Assembly (NCBI GenBank): GCA_025358025.1
Contig: JANYKW010000194.1
Span: 1 to 64,000, forward strand
Length of the DNA: 64,000 nt
Direction of reading: 5' to 3'
DNA from: Bacteroidia bacterium
GTDB lineage: Bacteria > Bacteroidota > Bacteroidia > Bacteroidales > Prolixibacteraceae
Shown here: positions 35,219 through 44,352 of the stretch, piece after piece
How positions within the stretch are numbered: position 1 is the stretch's first letter
Layout of the letters: each line of letters begins with the position of its first letter
Position numbers and translations under genes: made by a program
Notes under the pieces: model-generated
What the model was told of the DNA's origin: nothing
Databases searched by the model: none
The model's input: the letters and a program-made list of their open reading frames with translations, nothing else

Positions 35219-36781
35219 TTGAAAAAAGAACTCAATATTGCTGTTTTGCCCGTTGAGGCAGGTGAGACGGAGAGGCTCAAAAGTGTTGTTGCTGATACCC
35301 TGAAGGTAGATAGAGACCGGATATTTCAGATCACTGTGGTTCGTCATTCAATCGATGCACGAAATTCCCGTATCCGCATCAACCTATCCTTAGAGGTATA
35401 CATAGACGAAAAACCGGACCAAATCCCCAAACCCGTTTTTAATTATCCTTTCGTTGGGAATAAAAAGCCGGTTGTCATCGTCGGCGCCGGACCCGCAGGT
35501 TTGTTTGCAGCCTTGCACCTCATAGAGATTGGATTCAGACCCATTATCCTTGAACGCGGGAAACAGGTGAGCCAGCGGAAAAAAGATATTGCAGCCATAC
35601 ATGGAGCGCACCTGATCAATCCTGACTCCAATTACGGTTTTGGGGAAGGTGGTGCGGGCACCTTTTCAGATGGCAAGCTTTACACCCGGTCAAGAAAAAG
35701 GGGAGATGTCAGGAAAATTCTGGAGGTACTCAATTTCCATGGGGCTCAGGACGAGATATTGGTGGAAGCCCATCCCCATATTGGGACCAATTTTTTACCC
35801 AGGGTGATCGGATCCATCAGGGACACCATTGAGCAATCCGGAGGTTCTTATCATTTTAATTCCCGGGTAACGGATTTAATCCTTGATGACGATCGAATCA
35901 AAGGGGTAGTACTTCAAAATGGAGATAAGGTTGAAGGGATCGCTGTGATTTTGGCAACCGGCCATTCAGCCAGGGATATATATTATGTGCTCCATAAAAA
36001 AAGTATTGAGCTGGAGGCAAAGAGTTTTGCTCTTGGTGTCCGTATAGAGCATCCCCAGGAGCTCATCGACAAGATTCAGTACCATGGCACCAACCGGGGG
36101 AAATACTTGCCTCCTGCTGCCTACACCATGGTAGAACAGGTTGGAGACAGAGGGGTTTATTCTTTCTGCATGTGTCCGGGTGGGGTGGTAGTCCCCGCTG
36201 CTACGGCTCCCGGCGAATTGGTCGTCAATGGTATGTCCCCTTCGCACCGGGGTGGTAAATTTGCCAACTCCGGAATGGTTACAGAGATCAGGCCGGAGGA
36301 TATTCCCAAAGAGTTTCAGCGGTTTGGCATATTTGCCGGGCTTGAATTTCAGCAGGCTGTCGAAAGAAACTGTTTCAGGGCTGCAGGTGAAAGCATGCTG
36401 GCCCCTGCCCAACGACTGGCAGATTTTACATATAACCGCAAAAGTTCTTCATTACCGGATACTTCTTACAGGCCGGGCCTGATCCCATCCAACATGTGTG
36501 ATTGGCTTCCTGTTTTTGTGACAGCCAGATTAAGGGAAGGATTGATCAAAATGGGCAAAAAGAGTAACGGATATCTTACAAATGATGCAATCGTGCTGGG
36601 AGCAGAGACCAGAACTTCTTCTCCGCTGCGCATTCCCAGGTCGGACGAAACGCTGGAACATCTGCAGATCAAAGGTCTCTTCCCTTGTGGTGAAGGTTCA
36701 GGCTATGCAGGCGGTATTGTATCTTCTGCAGTTGACGGAGAGCGGGTTGCAGATATGATCGGGCAGCTTTTTAAACCCTGA
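35219..36781 (+). CDS. FAD-dependent dehydrogenase (COG2509 type)
   Basis: A 520-residue flavoprotein. After an N-terminal region of about 85 residues, the FAD motif VVIVGAGPAGLFAALHLIEIGFRPIILERG is seen. NYGFGEGGAGTFSDGKLYTR, ILATGHSARDIYYVLH, GVRIEHPQ and PCGEGSGYAGGIVSSAVDGERVAD follow, all typical of the COG2509 uncharacterised oxidoreductases. The start appears to be TTG at 35219 (KKELNIAVLPVE); no ATG precedes it in frame after the PorT stop, 18 bases upstream. Substrate is unknown. It is followed immediately by an AAGGTTT/AAACCTT hairpin (36781-36797). Confidence 0.85.
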   Translation: MKKELNIAVLPVEAGETERLKSVVADTLKVDRDRIFQITVVRHSIDARNSRIRINLSLEVYIDEKPDQIPKPVFNYPFVGNKKPVVIVGAGPAGLFAALHLIEIGFRPIILERGKQVSQRKKDIAAIHGAHLINPDSNYGFGEGGAGTFSDGKLYTRSRKRGDVRKILEVLNFHGAQDEILVEAHPHIGTNFLPRVIGSIRDTIEQSGGSYHFNSRVTDLILDDDRIKGVVLQNGDKVEGIAVILATGHSARDIYYVLHKKSIELEAKSFALGVRIEHPQELIDKIQYHGTNRGKYLPPAAYTMVEQVGDRGVYSFCMCPGGVVVPAATAPGELVVNGMSPSHRGGKFANSGMVTEIRPEDIPKEFQRFGIFAGLEFQQAVERNCFRAAGESMLAPAQRLADFTYNRKSSSLPDTSYRPGLIPSNMCDWLPVFVTARLREGLIKMGKKSNGYLTNDAIVLGAETRTSSPLRIPRSDETLEHLQIKGLFPCGEGSGYAGGIVSSAVDGERVADMIGQLFKP

Positions 36782-36797
36782 AGGTTTTCAAAACCTT
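36781..36797. terminator. Short hairpin between convergent genes
   Basis: AAGGTTT and AAACCTT form a seven-pair stem with a three-base loop exactly between the flavoprotein and the convergent rRNA methyltransferase stop. No T run follows, so it is a weak terminator candidate. Confidence 0.4.
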
Positions 36798-37575
36798 AAG
36801 GGTTGAACAACCTTCTGCGAAATTCCGCGCAAATAATCGCTGCCGAAACCGCCACATTCAACGATTCCAGCTCTTTGCGCCCCACGGGATATGCAGGTAT
36901 GGAGATTTTCTTAATCAGGAACGGGAGGAATTTATCAGAAATTCCTTTTCCTTCACTTCCCAAAATGATTAGTGCCTTTTCTGCCAGTTCGGTTTTGTAT
37001 AGATTTTCTCCTTCCATAAAAGTTCCATAGACCGGAACCTTAAATTCAGCTGCCATTTTGAGCAGTTCAGTCAGATCGAGATAATGAACATGTACCCGGG
37101 CAAGCGCACCCATTGTTGCCTGTACACATTTGGGATTGTAAAGGTCTGCACATTCGGGTGAGCAAAAGATGTTGGAGATGCCAAACCAATCGGCCATCCG
37201 GACGATAGTTCCCAGGTTGCCGGGATCCTGAATTCCATCCAGAACAATATTAATCCCAGGGAAGGTATCTTCAGTCACCTTTTTAACTATAGGGATTCTG
37301 AACAAGGCCAATATGGAAGATGGATTTTTGAAAGCAGAGATGCGTTCCATCTCCTTGTGAGAAAGTTGGATAGCGCTTTTGGATTTAATAATTGATTCAC
37401 AAGTTGATAAAATTTCGCCGGTGCAGTATACTTCCAACAGGTTCAGGTCGGTCTTTAAAAGGTCGAAAACTATTTTCTCGCCTTCGGCAACAAAGCAACC
37501 TGCCTGTTCCCGATCTTTTTTATGTGCAAGTGAACGGATAAATTCAATCTTCTGCCTGGAAATCATTTGCTTCAA
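36796..37575 (-). CDS. TrmH/SpoU-family RNA 2'-O-methyltransferase
   Basis: A 259-residue SPOUT methyltransferase. The N-terminal RNA-binding region contains FVAEGEKIVFDLL; motif 1 is INIVLDGIQDPGNLGTIVRMADWFG, motif 2 IILGSEGKGIS and motif 3 IPAYPVGRKELESLNVAVSAAII, the knot that binds SAM. It methylates ribose in tRNA or rRNA; the target nucleotide cannot be told. MISRQK three codons downstream is an alternative start. It is transcribed away from TamL with a TATTTTTG box at 37598-37591 on the minus strand. Confidence 0.92.
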   Translation of the reverse strand: MKQMISRQKIEFIRSLAHKKDREQAGCFVAEGEKIVFDLLKTDLNLLEVYCTGEILSTCESIIKSKSAIQLSHKEMERISAFKNPSSILALFRIPIVKKVTEDTFPGINIVLDGIQDPGNLGTIVRMADWFGISNIFCSPECADLYNPKCVQATMGALARVHVHYLDLTELLKMAAEFKVPVYGTFMEGENLYKTELAEKALIILGSEGKGISDKFLPFLIKKISIPAYPVGRKELESLNVAVSAAIICAEFRRRLFNP

Positions 37576-37624
37576 TCCTAATATTTAGTCCAAAAATAAT
37601 CCATTTTTAATTAGCTGGGTTGAT

Positions 37625-37632
37625 TATCTTTG
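37625..37632 (+). promoter_or_regulatory. TATCTTTG -7 box of the tamL gene
   Basis: A perfect TAnnTTTG element; no clear TTG -33 box at the expected distance. Transcription starting near 37638 excludes the upstream in-frame TTG at 37620 as the start codon, supporting TTG at 37656. Confidence 0.55.
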
Positions 37633-37655
37633 TTTTAGTTTTTAAGAATGATAAT

Positions 37656-39986
37656 TTGAAGCGTTTATTATCATATGGTTTCATCGTAACAGGAATTGTC
37701 CTGTTTTCTTTTTTGATAACTGGTTGTCAGACAAATAGATATGTTCCTGATAATGAATACCTGCTATCGAAAGTCAAAATTGAGATTAACGAAAAAACCA
37801 TTGATAAAAATACCCTTAAGAGCTATCAGAAGCAAAAGCCCAACACCAGGATTTTCGGTTTTTGGAGATTCCACCTGGGGTTATACAACCTGTCGGGCAA
37901 GAAAAAAGAAAATGCATGGTTTAAAAGAATTGGAGAAGCCCCGGTTATTTACGACCCTTTTCTGACACAGAAAACCAGGGAGGAGTTTGAACGATATATG
38001 CACAGCAAAGGGTATTATAATGCTGTGATTAAAGATAGTACCTTATTGAAAAAAAATGGGAAGGCCGAAGTCTATTATTATATTACAGCGAACCAACCAT
38101 ATACAATTCGCACATACGAAACGGTAGTAAAAGATGATTCGCTGAAGAATTTTCTAAAAAATGCAGCTGCCGAAAGCTTAATCAGACCAAATTCACTTTT
38201 TGATGCAGATTTGTTGGGGAGTGAAAGTCAGAAGTTGCTTAAAAAAATTCAAAACGAAGGATTTTACAAATCGACAAAGAATATCTTTTACTATGAAGCC
38301 GATTCAACGGGAATTGGACGCGGGGTAAATTTGAAACTGGTGATAGATAAAGAGAGCTACGGCGTTTCTTCCGATGAGATAACCAGGAAAAATCACCAAA
38401 GATATACCTTCCGTAATTTTTATTACCTCAATGAAAAGGAGGTTCAAAATTCCCTGTTTTCTGAGAGCGGAGCCATGGATACCATTAAAAATGACACATT
38501 ACGGATCGGTAATCATTTTTTTATTTCCAAAAAGAAGATAAGATTGAAGCCGGATCTATTGATGAATGCCAACCATATGGCGGATAAGAAATTTTATAGT
38601 TCTGAGTTGGTAGACAGAACATATAATGAGTTTTTTGCCTTGAGGCTCTTTAAGCTTGTCAATATTCGCCTGGTCGAAACTGCGCAGAAAGATTCATTGG
38701 GCCATCCGATGCTTGATTGCTACTTTCATCTTACACCAAGCATGAGTCAATCTTACAGCGCCAGTATTGAAGGAACCAATTCACTCGGAAATTTTGGGGT
38801 TGCCGGGAATCTGGGCTATCAGCATAAAAATCTTTTCAGGGGTGGCGAGGTCTTTGATCTGATGTTTCTGGCAGCAACAGAAAAGCAAAGCTATGGTGTT
38901 GGGGATTCGGCAACTACGTTTAATTCAGTTGAGACAGGTATTGATGCCAAGATAACGGTTCCGAAGTATATAGCCCCATTTTTGAAAGTCAATTTCTTTG
39001 AGTACTCAACACCCCAAACATTCTTTAATATCTCGTATAACTACCAAAAGAGGCCCGATTATACCCGTACCATTGCCCGCTCGGCTTTTGGATATCAATG
39101 GAAATCCTCTTATTTTAAAACTCACCGGGTAAATGTACTGGATATCAATTTGGTTAAAATGTTTGCGCTCGATTCTGCCTTTCTGGACAGAATCGAGAAT
39201 TTATATATCAAAAGTTCCTATATCGATCATTCGATCACTGCTTTTAATTATTCCTACACATATAGTACCCAGACACTGAAGAAATTGGGTTACAAAGTGT
39301 TCAAATACAACATTGAAACTGCAGGCAACGTACTTTATGTCGTTAACAGTGCTTTAAACAGACCCAAATATCTGTCTGTTGGGGGAACCGTTGAACAGTA
39401 TTACCTTTTGAATACTCCTTTCGCGCAATATCTCAAGTTTGATCTGGAGTATCGAAAATTGTGGTTGGATGGCGTTTCCAATGGGATAGCTGTCAGAGCC
39501 TTTGCGGGTACCGCATTTGCCTATGGGAACTCTGACCAGATTCCTGTTGAACGAAAATATTTTTCCGGCGGAGCAAACGGCATCAGGGCGTGGCCCATCC
39601 GGACATTGGGTCCGGGCTCCTACCGGTCAGATCCCAACGAATTCCCCAACCAGTCGGGAGATATCAAGTTGGAGGCCAACGCAGAATATCGGTTTAAAAT
39701 GATTGGTCCTTTGGAAGGTGCGCTCTTTTTTGATTTAGGAAATATATGGTCGCGAAAGGATAATCGGGAGGGTGCAGAGTTTAGCCTGAACAGGTTCTAC
39801 AAAGAAATTGCCCTGGGTTCTGGCGCCGGTGTTCGTTATGACTTTAGTTACGTTATTCTGCGGCTTGATTTAGCTTTTAAAATGCATGATCCATCTTTAC
39901 CTGTGGGTGCGAGGTGGATATCGCCAGGTGATTATTTGCATAAAGGCAACGTAAACTTTGTTTTTGGTATTGGATATCCATTTTAA
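37656..39986 (+). CDS. tamL: TamL-type lipoprotein of the BamA/TamA family
   Basis: A 776-residue Omp85-family protein. The N-terminus KRLLSYGFIVTGIVLFSFLITGC is a lipoprotein signal with a lipobox Cys, the mark of Bacteroidota TamL rather than proteobacterial TamA. POTRA-like repeats cover about residues 30-370. The C-terminal 400 residues form the 16-strand beta-barrel with the VRYDFSYVILRLDLAFKMHDPS end region and final Phe (IGYPF). It inserts or assembles outer membrane proteins. The likely start is TTG at 37656 because the open frame upstream begins within the promoter. A TamB gene is not in view. Confidence 0.85.
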   Translation: MKRLLSYGFIVTGIVLFSFLITGCQTNRYVPDNEYLLSKVKIEINEKTIDKNTLKSYQKQKPNTRIFGFWRFHLGLYNLSGKKKENAWFKRIGEAPVIYDPFLTQKTREEFERYMHSKGYYNAVIKDSTLLKKNGKAEVYYYITANQPYTIRTYETVVKDDSLKNFLKNAAAESLIRPNSLFDADLLGSESQKLLKKIQNEGFYKSTKNIFYYEADSTGIGRGVNLKLVIDKESYGVSSDEITRKNHQRYTFRNFYYLNEKEVQNSLFSESGAMDTIKNDTLRIGNHFFISKKKIRLKPDLLMNANHMADKKFYSSELVDRTYNEFFALRLFKLVNIRLVETAQKDSLGHPMLDCYFHLTPSMSQSYSASIEGTNSLGNFGVAGNLGYQHKNLFRGGEVFDLMFLAATEKQSYGVGDSATTFNSVETGIDAKITVPKYIAPFLKVNFFEYSTPQTFFNISYNYQKRPDYTRTIARSAFGYQWKSSYFKTHRVNVLDINLVKMFALDSAFLDRIENLYIKSSYIDHSITAFNYSYTYSTQTLKKLGYKVFKYNIETAGNVLYVVNSALNRPKYLSVGGTVEQYYLLNTPFAQYLKFDLEYRKLWLDGVSNGIAVRAFAGTAFAYGNSDQIPVERKYFSGGANGIRAWPIRTLGPGSYRSDPNEFPNQSGDIKLEANAEYRFKMIGPLEGALFFDLGNIWSRKDNREGAEFSLNRFYKEIALGSGAGVRYDFSYVILRLDLAFKMHDPSLPVGARWISPGDYLHKGNVNFVFGIGYPF

Positions 39987-40051
39987 GATCTGAGTTCCAT
40001 TCTTTTTTCTCCCCAAAATCCGGTAACTTGTGTTTGAGAAACCTAGCAATC

Positions 40052-40987
40052 ATGATTTTCAAACAACTTCGTGAAATTTTCGTCTTTACCAGGAAAGAGC
40101 GGAACGGGATTCTGCTACTCCTGTTTATTTTATTCCTGACACTTTGCGTGGATATAGCGCTACCATTTATTTTACCTGAAAAGGAGTATGATGTGTCATC
40201 GTGGAAGGAGGAAGCGCAGAAATATTATACCGCAATTCCTCCTGTTGCAGTGGCGGAGAAGATCACTTTTAAGGGAGTAATCGATCCCAATTTTGCCGGA
40301 TTGACGGAGTTGACAGAAATGGGTATTCCATCAGGACTTGCCAGCAACTGGGTTAAATATCTTCAAAAGGGCGGACACTTCAAGAAAAAGGAAGAGGTGA
40401 TGAAATTGTATGGCATGACCGATAACCTTTACAAAAAGGTTCAGGGTAATCTTCAGATAACGGAACATACTGTGCCTGTTAATCGAAAAGCCGGAATGGC
40501 AAGACCGAACGCAGCGGAGATATCCGGACCAATCAGAAAAGATACATTATGGAAGAACAGGGACAATGAACTAAAAAATATTCCGTCGATAGAAGTCAAT
40601 AGGGCTGATTCAGTGCAGTTGGAAGCGCTTCCGGGAATAGGGCCGGTACTTGCATCCAGGATTATTAAATTCAGGAGATTATTGGGGGGATTTTATGAAA
40701 TAGGACAACTGAAGGAAATTTATGGTATGTCGGAGGAGTTGTGGACAAAGTCATCGACCAGACTACATGCTGATCCATCTGAGATTAAGAAAATTGATGT
40801 TAATTTTCTGTCTTTGTCTGAGTTGGGAAGGCATCCCTATATTGGTTTCAGACAGGCAAGGAAAATAGTTAAAAGAAGGGATAATAGTGGAAAATTCACT
40901 CAGATTGCAGATTTGGCGCTACTTTTTTCTGCTGATTCATTGCAACATTTAGTTCCATATCTTTCAATGCGAGTCCCTGAACAGTAA
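40052..40987 (+). CDS. Membrane-anchored helix-hairpin-helix protein (ComEA-like)
   Basis: A 311-residue protein with one N-terminal membrane segment (GILLLLFILFLTLCVDIALPFIL, about residues 20-42). Three HhH-type segments follow: GVIDPNFAGLTELTEMGIPSGLASNWVKYL, IEVNRADSVQLEALPGIGPVLASRIIKFRRLLGGF and VNFLSLSELGRHPYIGFRQARKIVKRR. Such ComEA-like domains bind DNA without sequence preference; a role in DNA uptake or another envelope process is possible. The order next to TamL is not diagnostic. ATG at 40052 is used; an in-frame upstream start at 40028 is less likely. Confidence 0.75.
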   Translation: MIFKQLREIFVFTRKERNGILLLLFILFLTLCVDIALPFILPEKEYDVSSWKEEAQKYYTAIPPVAVAEKITFKGVIDPNFAGLTELTEMGIPSGLASNWVKYLQKGGHFKKKEEVMKLYGMTDNLYKKVQGNLQITEHTVPVNRKAGMARPNAAEISGPIRKDTLWKNRDNELKNIPSIEVNRADSVQLEALPGIGPVLASRIIKFRRLLGGFYEIGQLKEIYGMSEELWTKSSTRLHADPSEIKKIDVNFLSLSELGRHPYIGFRQARKIVKRRDNSGKFTQIADLALLFSADSLQHLVPYLSMRVPEQ

Positions 40988-41021
40988 TTTTTTTAATTTT
41001 TAAGAAATTTATCAACAAATC

Positions 41022-41052
41022 TTGTAAGTATCGAGGAATATTTCTAAATTTG
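41022..41052 (+). promoter_or_regulatory. rpsU promoter
   Basis: TTG (41022-41024) and TAAATTTG (41045-41052) are 20 bases apart, a near-perfect Bacteroidota promoter. Transcription would begin near 41058 and read rpsU, xerC/D and hpf. Confidence 0.7.
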
Positions 41053-41091
41053 CGACCCGAAAAGACAAAGAACAAAGTAAAAAATTAACGT

Positions 41092-41283
41092 ATGATTGTT
41101 ATTCCTATTAAAGACGGTGAGAACATCGAAAGGGCGCTGAAACGTTTCAAAAGAAAATTTGAAAAGACAGGTGCCGTAAAAGAACTTCGTGGCCGTCAAG
41201 CCTTTGAAAAACCTTCCATTACCCGTCGTACTGAGATAAAGAAGGCAATTTACATCGAGAATTTGCAGCGTTCGGAAGAATAA
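41092..41283 (+). CDS. rpsU: 30S ribosomal protein S21
   Basis: The 63-residue protein VIPIKDGENIERALKRFKRKFEKTGAVKELRGRQAFEKPS is a typical S21, a small basic protein of the ribosome platform that helps initiation. It has no alternative start. Next come a tyrosine recombinase, hpf and tRNA genes, an order common in Bacteroidota. Confidence 0.96.
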   Translation: MIVIPIKDGENIERALKRFKRKFEKTGAVKELRGRQAFEKPSITRRTEIKKAIYIENLQRSEE

Positions 41284-41358
41284 TTGAGATTTTTCCTCCG
41301 AAAATTGTGTTTTGAAGGATTTTTTAGTAAATTCCTAGCAATTTCAATTTTCGCTTGA

Positions 41359-42243
41359 ATGCAATATTCCAGGCAATTCCTGAATTTTTTAAAATACGAA
41401 AAGCGGTATTCTGATCATACGGTTACTGCTTATGATAAAGACCTCGACCAATTCATACTGTTTGGCAGTGAAATGGTTGAGGATTTTTGCTTTCTTAAGG
41501 CAGACCATCATTTAATCAGGCAATGGGTCATCTCGCTCATGGATCAGGGGATTACAGCAGTAAGCGTCAAACGGAAAATTTCAACGTTAAGATCACTTTA
41601 CAAGTATCTTTTGCGTGAGGGGTTGATGGAAAAAAATCCGACGGAATTGGTAATGGTTCCTAAGATTGGCAAAAAATTGCCTCATTTTGTTCAGGAGGAG
41701 GAGATGAACAAGTTAATGGACACCTCTTATTTCACAAGTGATTTTGCAGGTATTCGTGACAAGGCGGTTGTGTCACTCTTCTATGGTACCGGGATGCGGC
41801 TCGCAGAATTAAAGGGTATCAGGATGAAGGATCTCCAACTTGATGAAAAGGTGGTGAAAGTGCTTGGTAAAAGAAACAAAGAACGCCTTATCCCGTATCC
41901 TAATGAAATAAGTGTTGATCTGTCCAATTATATCAGGGTTAGGAATGAACTTTTTGGAGATTCAAACAGTTATCTGTTTGTAACAGAAAAGGGGGAGCAA
42001 TCATACGACAAACTCCTTTACAGGATCGTCAGAAAGTACCTGGGTATGGTTACTCCCATGGAAAAGCGTAGCCCGCACATTTTAAGACACAGTTATGCAA
42101 CACATTTGTTGAACCGTGGTGCTGATCTGAATGCGATCAAGGAATTGCTGGGTCATGCAAGTCTGGCAGCAACTCAGGTTTACACCCATACTACTTTTGA
42201 AAAATTAAAGAAGATTTACAACCAAGCTCATCCAAGAGCGTAA
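41359..42243 (+). CDS. xerC: Tyrosine recombinase of the XerC/XerD type
   Basis: A 294-residue site-specific recombinase with the full catalytic set: Arg147 (GTGMRLAEL), Lys171 (GKRNKERLIP), His240 and Arg243 (HILRHSYATHLL), His266 (GHASLAATQVYTH) and Tyr275. The N-terminal core-binding domain runs to about residue 100. Xer proteins resolve chromosome dimers at dif during cell division. It lies in the conserved rpsU-xer-hpf order, so it is a housekeeping gene, not a mobile element integrase. XerC versus XerD cannot be distinguished here. Confidence 0.93.
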   Translation: MQYSRQFLNFLKYEKRYSDHTVTAYDKDLDQFILFGSEMVEDFCFLKADHHLIRQWVISLMDQGITAVSVKRKISTLRSLYKYLLREGLMEKNPTELVMVPKIGKKLPHFVQEEEMNKLMDTSYFTSDFAGIRDKAVVSLFYGTGMRLAELKGIRMKDLQLDEKVVKVLGKRNKERLIPYPNEISVDLSNYIRVRNELFGDSNSYLFVTEKGEQSYDKLLYRIVRKYLGMVTPMEKRSPHILRHSYATHLLNRGADLNAIKELLGHASLAATQVYTHTTFEKLKKIYNQAHPRA

Positions 42244-42261
42244 AACAAAGGAGGAACAATT

Positions 42262-42564
42262 ATGGACGTAAAGGTACAAACAGTTCATTTTAAGGCCGAT
42301 CAGAAGCTGATTGACTTTTGTGAGAAACGGTTAAATAAACTGGACCAGTTTTTTGACAGTGTCATTGGTGCTGAAGTGATGTTGAAGCTTGAAAAAGACG
42401 AAGAACGTGTAAACAAGGTAAGCGAAATTAAACTTTCGGTTCCTGCCAACGATCCTTTGTTTGCAAAAAAACAGGCTAAAACCTTTGAAGAGGCAATTGA
42501 TTTGACGGTAGAAGCATTGAAAAAACAGATGGAAAAATACAAAACCAAAACCAATAACAAATAA
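42262..42564 (+). CDS. hpf: Ribosome hibernation-promoting factor (HPF/YfiA, short form)
   Basis: A 100-residue protein of the HPF/RaiA family: VQTVHFKADQKLIDFCEKRLNKLDQFFDSVIGAEVMLKLEKD and KTFEEAIDLTVEALKKQMEKYKTK. It binds the 30S subunit between ribosomal subunits and promotes ribosome inactivity in stationary phase. It is the short form without the C-terminal dimerisation domain. It follows the recombinase by 18 bases, so the unit is likely one operon. Confidence 0.93.
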   Translation: MDVKVQTVHFKADQKLIDFCEKRLNKLDQFFDSVIGAEVMLKLEKDEERVNKVSEIKLSVPANDPLFAKKQAKTFEEAIDLTVEALKKQMEKYKTKTNNK

Positions 42565-42610
42565 TTTGAAAAAAAGTCAGACGATTTGATTTTAAGAAAA
42601 AAAAATAGTT

Positions 42611-42618
42611 TAAATTTG
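42611..42618 (+). promoter_or_regulatory. TAAATTTG box of the tRNA-tuf operon
   Basis: A perfect TAnnTTTG box; a TTTG at 42585-42588 is 22 bases upstream, slightly longer than the usual spacing. It would transcribe the two tRNAs and tuf. Confidence 0.5.
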
Positions 42619-42705
42619 CAAACCATTTTTGAGGAGTAAAATCGGATAAAATGGTTTGCTCTTTGGAATTGATGATGTTCTTGTCGTTGTGGCGGAATCC
42701 CGATC

Positions 42706-42791
42706 GGGGAGATACCAAAGCGGCCAACTGGGGCAGACTGTAAATCTGCTGGCGTATGCCTTCGTAGGTTCGAATCCTGCTCTCCCCACCA
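42706..42791 (+). tRNA. tRNA-Tyr (anticodon GTA)
   Basis: A class II tRNA. The acceptor strands GGGGAGA and TCTCCCC pair perfectly, the anticodon stem GCAGA/TCTGC surrounds the loop CTGTAAA with anticodon GTA, and a long variable arm GGCGTATGCC is present as expected for tRNA-Tyr. The T arm contains GGTTCGAATCC. The CCA end is encoded (42789-42791). Confidence 0.96.
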
Positions 42792-42830
42792 TTCGCGAGA
42801 AATATCTCCGGGGCAAAGTTGAGCAAATAA

Positions 42831-42903
42831 GCGGGAGTAGCTCAGTTGATAGAGCATTAGCCTTCCAAGCTGAGGGTCGCGGGTTTGAGTCCCGTCTCCC
42901 GCT
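42831..42903 (+). tRNA. tRNA-Gly (anticodon TCC)
   Basis: Acceptor strands GCGGGAG and CTCCCGC pair perfectly, the D arm reads AGCTCAGTTGATAGAGC, the anticodon loop is CTTCCAA (anticodon TCC), and the T arm has GGGTTTGAGTCCC. No CCA is encoded (the next bases are CGA), unlike the neighbouring tRNA-Tyr. The tuf gene follows. Confidence 0.95.
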
Positions 42904-43035
42904 CGAGTTTGCTTTAATGTTCTTAGTGAGAGACCACTAAGGGTGGTATGGTTGTGAGTGCAAAGCTTGCAGCCTATTGGTTTAAAATGATTAGATGAAT
43001 TGAAATATATAACTTGAAATTAAAAATTATTTATT

Positions 43036-44223
43036 ATGGCAAAAGCACATTACGACAGGTCTAAACCCCACGTAAACATTGGTACTATTGGTCACGTTGA
43101 CCATGGAAAAACTACGCTTACTTCTGCGATTACGATGGTATTGAACAAAAAAGGACTTTGCGAAATTAAATCTTTCGACTCGATCGACAACGCTCCTGAA
43201 GAAAAAGAACGTGGTATTACTATTAATACTGCGCACGTTGAGTACGCAACAGCAAATCGCCACTACGCTCACGTTGACTGTCCTGGACACGCTGACTACG
43301 TGAAAAACATGGTAACAGGTGCTGCCCAGATGGACGGTGCGATTATCGTCGTAGCTGCAACTGACGGTCCTATGCCTCAGACCCGCGAGCACATTCTGCT
43401 TGCACGCCAGGTAAATGTTCCCCGTTTGGTTGTTTTCATGAACAAAGTTGACATGGTTGAAGATCCTGAGATCCTCGAGCTTGTTGAAATGGAAATTCGT
43501 GACCTTCTTACTTTCTACAACTTTGATGGTGACAATACTCCGGTAATCCAGGGTTCAGCTTTGGGTGCACTAAACGGCGAACCACATTGGGAAGAAAAAG
43601 TTATGGAACTGATGGATGCAGTGGACACATGGATTCCAATTCCTCCACGTGATGTTGACAAACCGTTCCTGATGCCGGTAGAGGACGTATTCTCAATCAC
43701 GGGTCGTGGTACTGTTGCCACTGGTCGTATAGAAATGGGTAAAATTCATACCGGTGACGAAATCGAACTGATTGGTCTTGGTGCTGAAAACCGCAAAACC
43801 ATTTGTACCGGAGTTGAGATGTTCCGTAAGATTCTTGATGACGGTCAGGCAGGTGACAACGTTGGTTTGTTGCTTCGTGGCGTCGACAAAAAGGAGATCA
43901 AACGAGGAATGATTCTGGCAAAAACAGGTTCAATCACTCCTCACACTACTTTCAAAGCGGAGGTTTATATCCTGAAGAAAGAAGAAGGTGGTCGTCACAC
44001 TCCATTCCACAACAAATATCGTCCCCAGTTTTATATCCGTACGTTGGATATCACTGGTGAGATTAATCTTCCTGAAGGAACCGAAATGATACTTCCTGGT
44101 GACAACGTAACCATTACGGTTGAGCTGATCTACCCTGTTGCCTTGAACCTGGGACTCCGTTTTGCTATTCGTGAAGGTGGACGTACAGTTGGTGCAGGCC
44201 AGGTGACTGAGATCTTAAAATAA
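43036..44223 (+). CDS. tuf: Translation elongation factor Tu
   Basis: EF-Tu brings aminoacyl-tRNA to the ribosome with GTP. The 395-residue protein has GTPase motifs [10 protein letters not shown] (G1), DCPGHADY (G3) and NKVDMV (G4), the conserved [13 protein letters not shown] switch region, and domain 2/3 segments such as [13 protein letters not shown] and [16 protein letters not shown]. It sits after tRNA-Tyr and tRNA-Gly as in other Bacteroidota. The leader has a CTTAGTG/CACTAAG hairpin (42922-42941) that could mark the tRNA-tuf processing junction. Confidence 0.98.
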   Translation: MAKAHYDRSKPHVNIGTIGHVDHGKTTLTSAITMVLNKKGLCEIKSFDSIDNAPEEKERGITINTAHVEYATANRHYAHVDCPGHADYVKNMVTGAAQMDGAIIVVAATDGPMPQTREHILLARQVNVPRLVVFMNKVDMVEDPEILELVEMEIRDLLTFYNFDGDNTPVIQGSALGALNGEPHWEEKVMELMDAVDTWIPIPPRDVDKPFLMPVEDVFSITGRGTVATGRIEMGKIHTGDEIELIGLGAENRKTICTGVEMFRKILDDGQAGDNVGLLLRGVDKKEIKRGMILAKTGSITPHTTFKAEVYILKKEEGGRHTPFHNKYRPQFYIRTLDITGEINLPEGTEMILPGDNVTITVELIYPVALNLGLRFAIREGGRTVGAGQVTEILK

Positions 44224-44247
44224 GCAGAAGAAAAATACTTTAAAATA

Positions 44248-44276
44248 AAGAGTCCCGGCTTTTGTCCGGGACTCTT
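44248..44276 (+). terminator. Hairpin after tuf
   Basis: AAGAGTCCCGG and CCGGGACTCTT form a perfect 11-pair stem with a seven-base loop, 25 bases after the tuf stop. The downstream bases are not T-rich, so it may be a partial terminator or processing site before secE. Confidence 0.65.
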
Positions 44277-44329
44277 ACAACGGATAGCTTGTCGGAAGCA
44301 AAGGTAAGTTCGACTCTTCCTGTCCGGCA
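44266..44329 (+). other. tRNA-like remnant between tuf and secE
   Basis: The stretch ends with a T-arm-like GTAAG-TTCGACT-CTTCC followed by TGTCCGGCA, which pairs partly with CCGGGAC at its start. A CAACGGATAG segment resembles a D loop. The anticodon arm is not convincing. Other Bacteroidota carry a tRNA-Trp at this place, so this may be a decayed tRNA gene. Confidence 0.3.
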
Positions 44330-44352
44330 AAATATATTCAAATTTTACCAGA

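Noticed and set aside
41359-42243. Tyrosine recombinase as evidence of a mobile element
   Set aside because: Its place between rpsU and hpf is a conserved housekeeping order and no attachment repeats or cargo genes are seen; the adjacent tRNAs are intact.
42300-42857. A 185-codon minus-strand frame across hpf and tRNA-Tyr
   Set aside because: It covers a conserved gene and a tRNA in antisense; no domain is recognisable.
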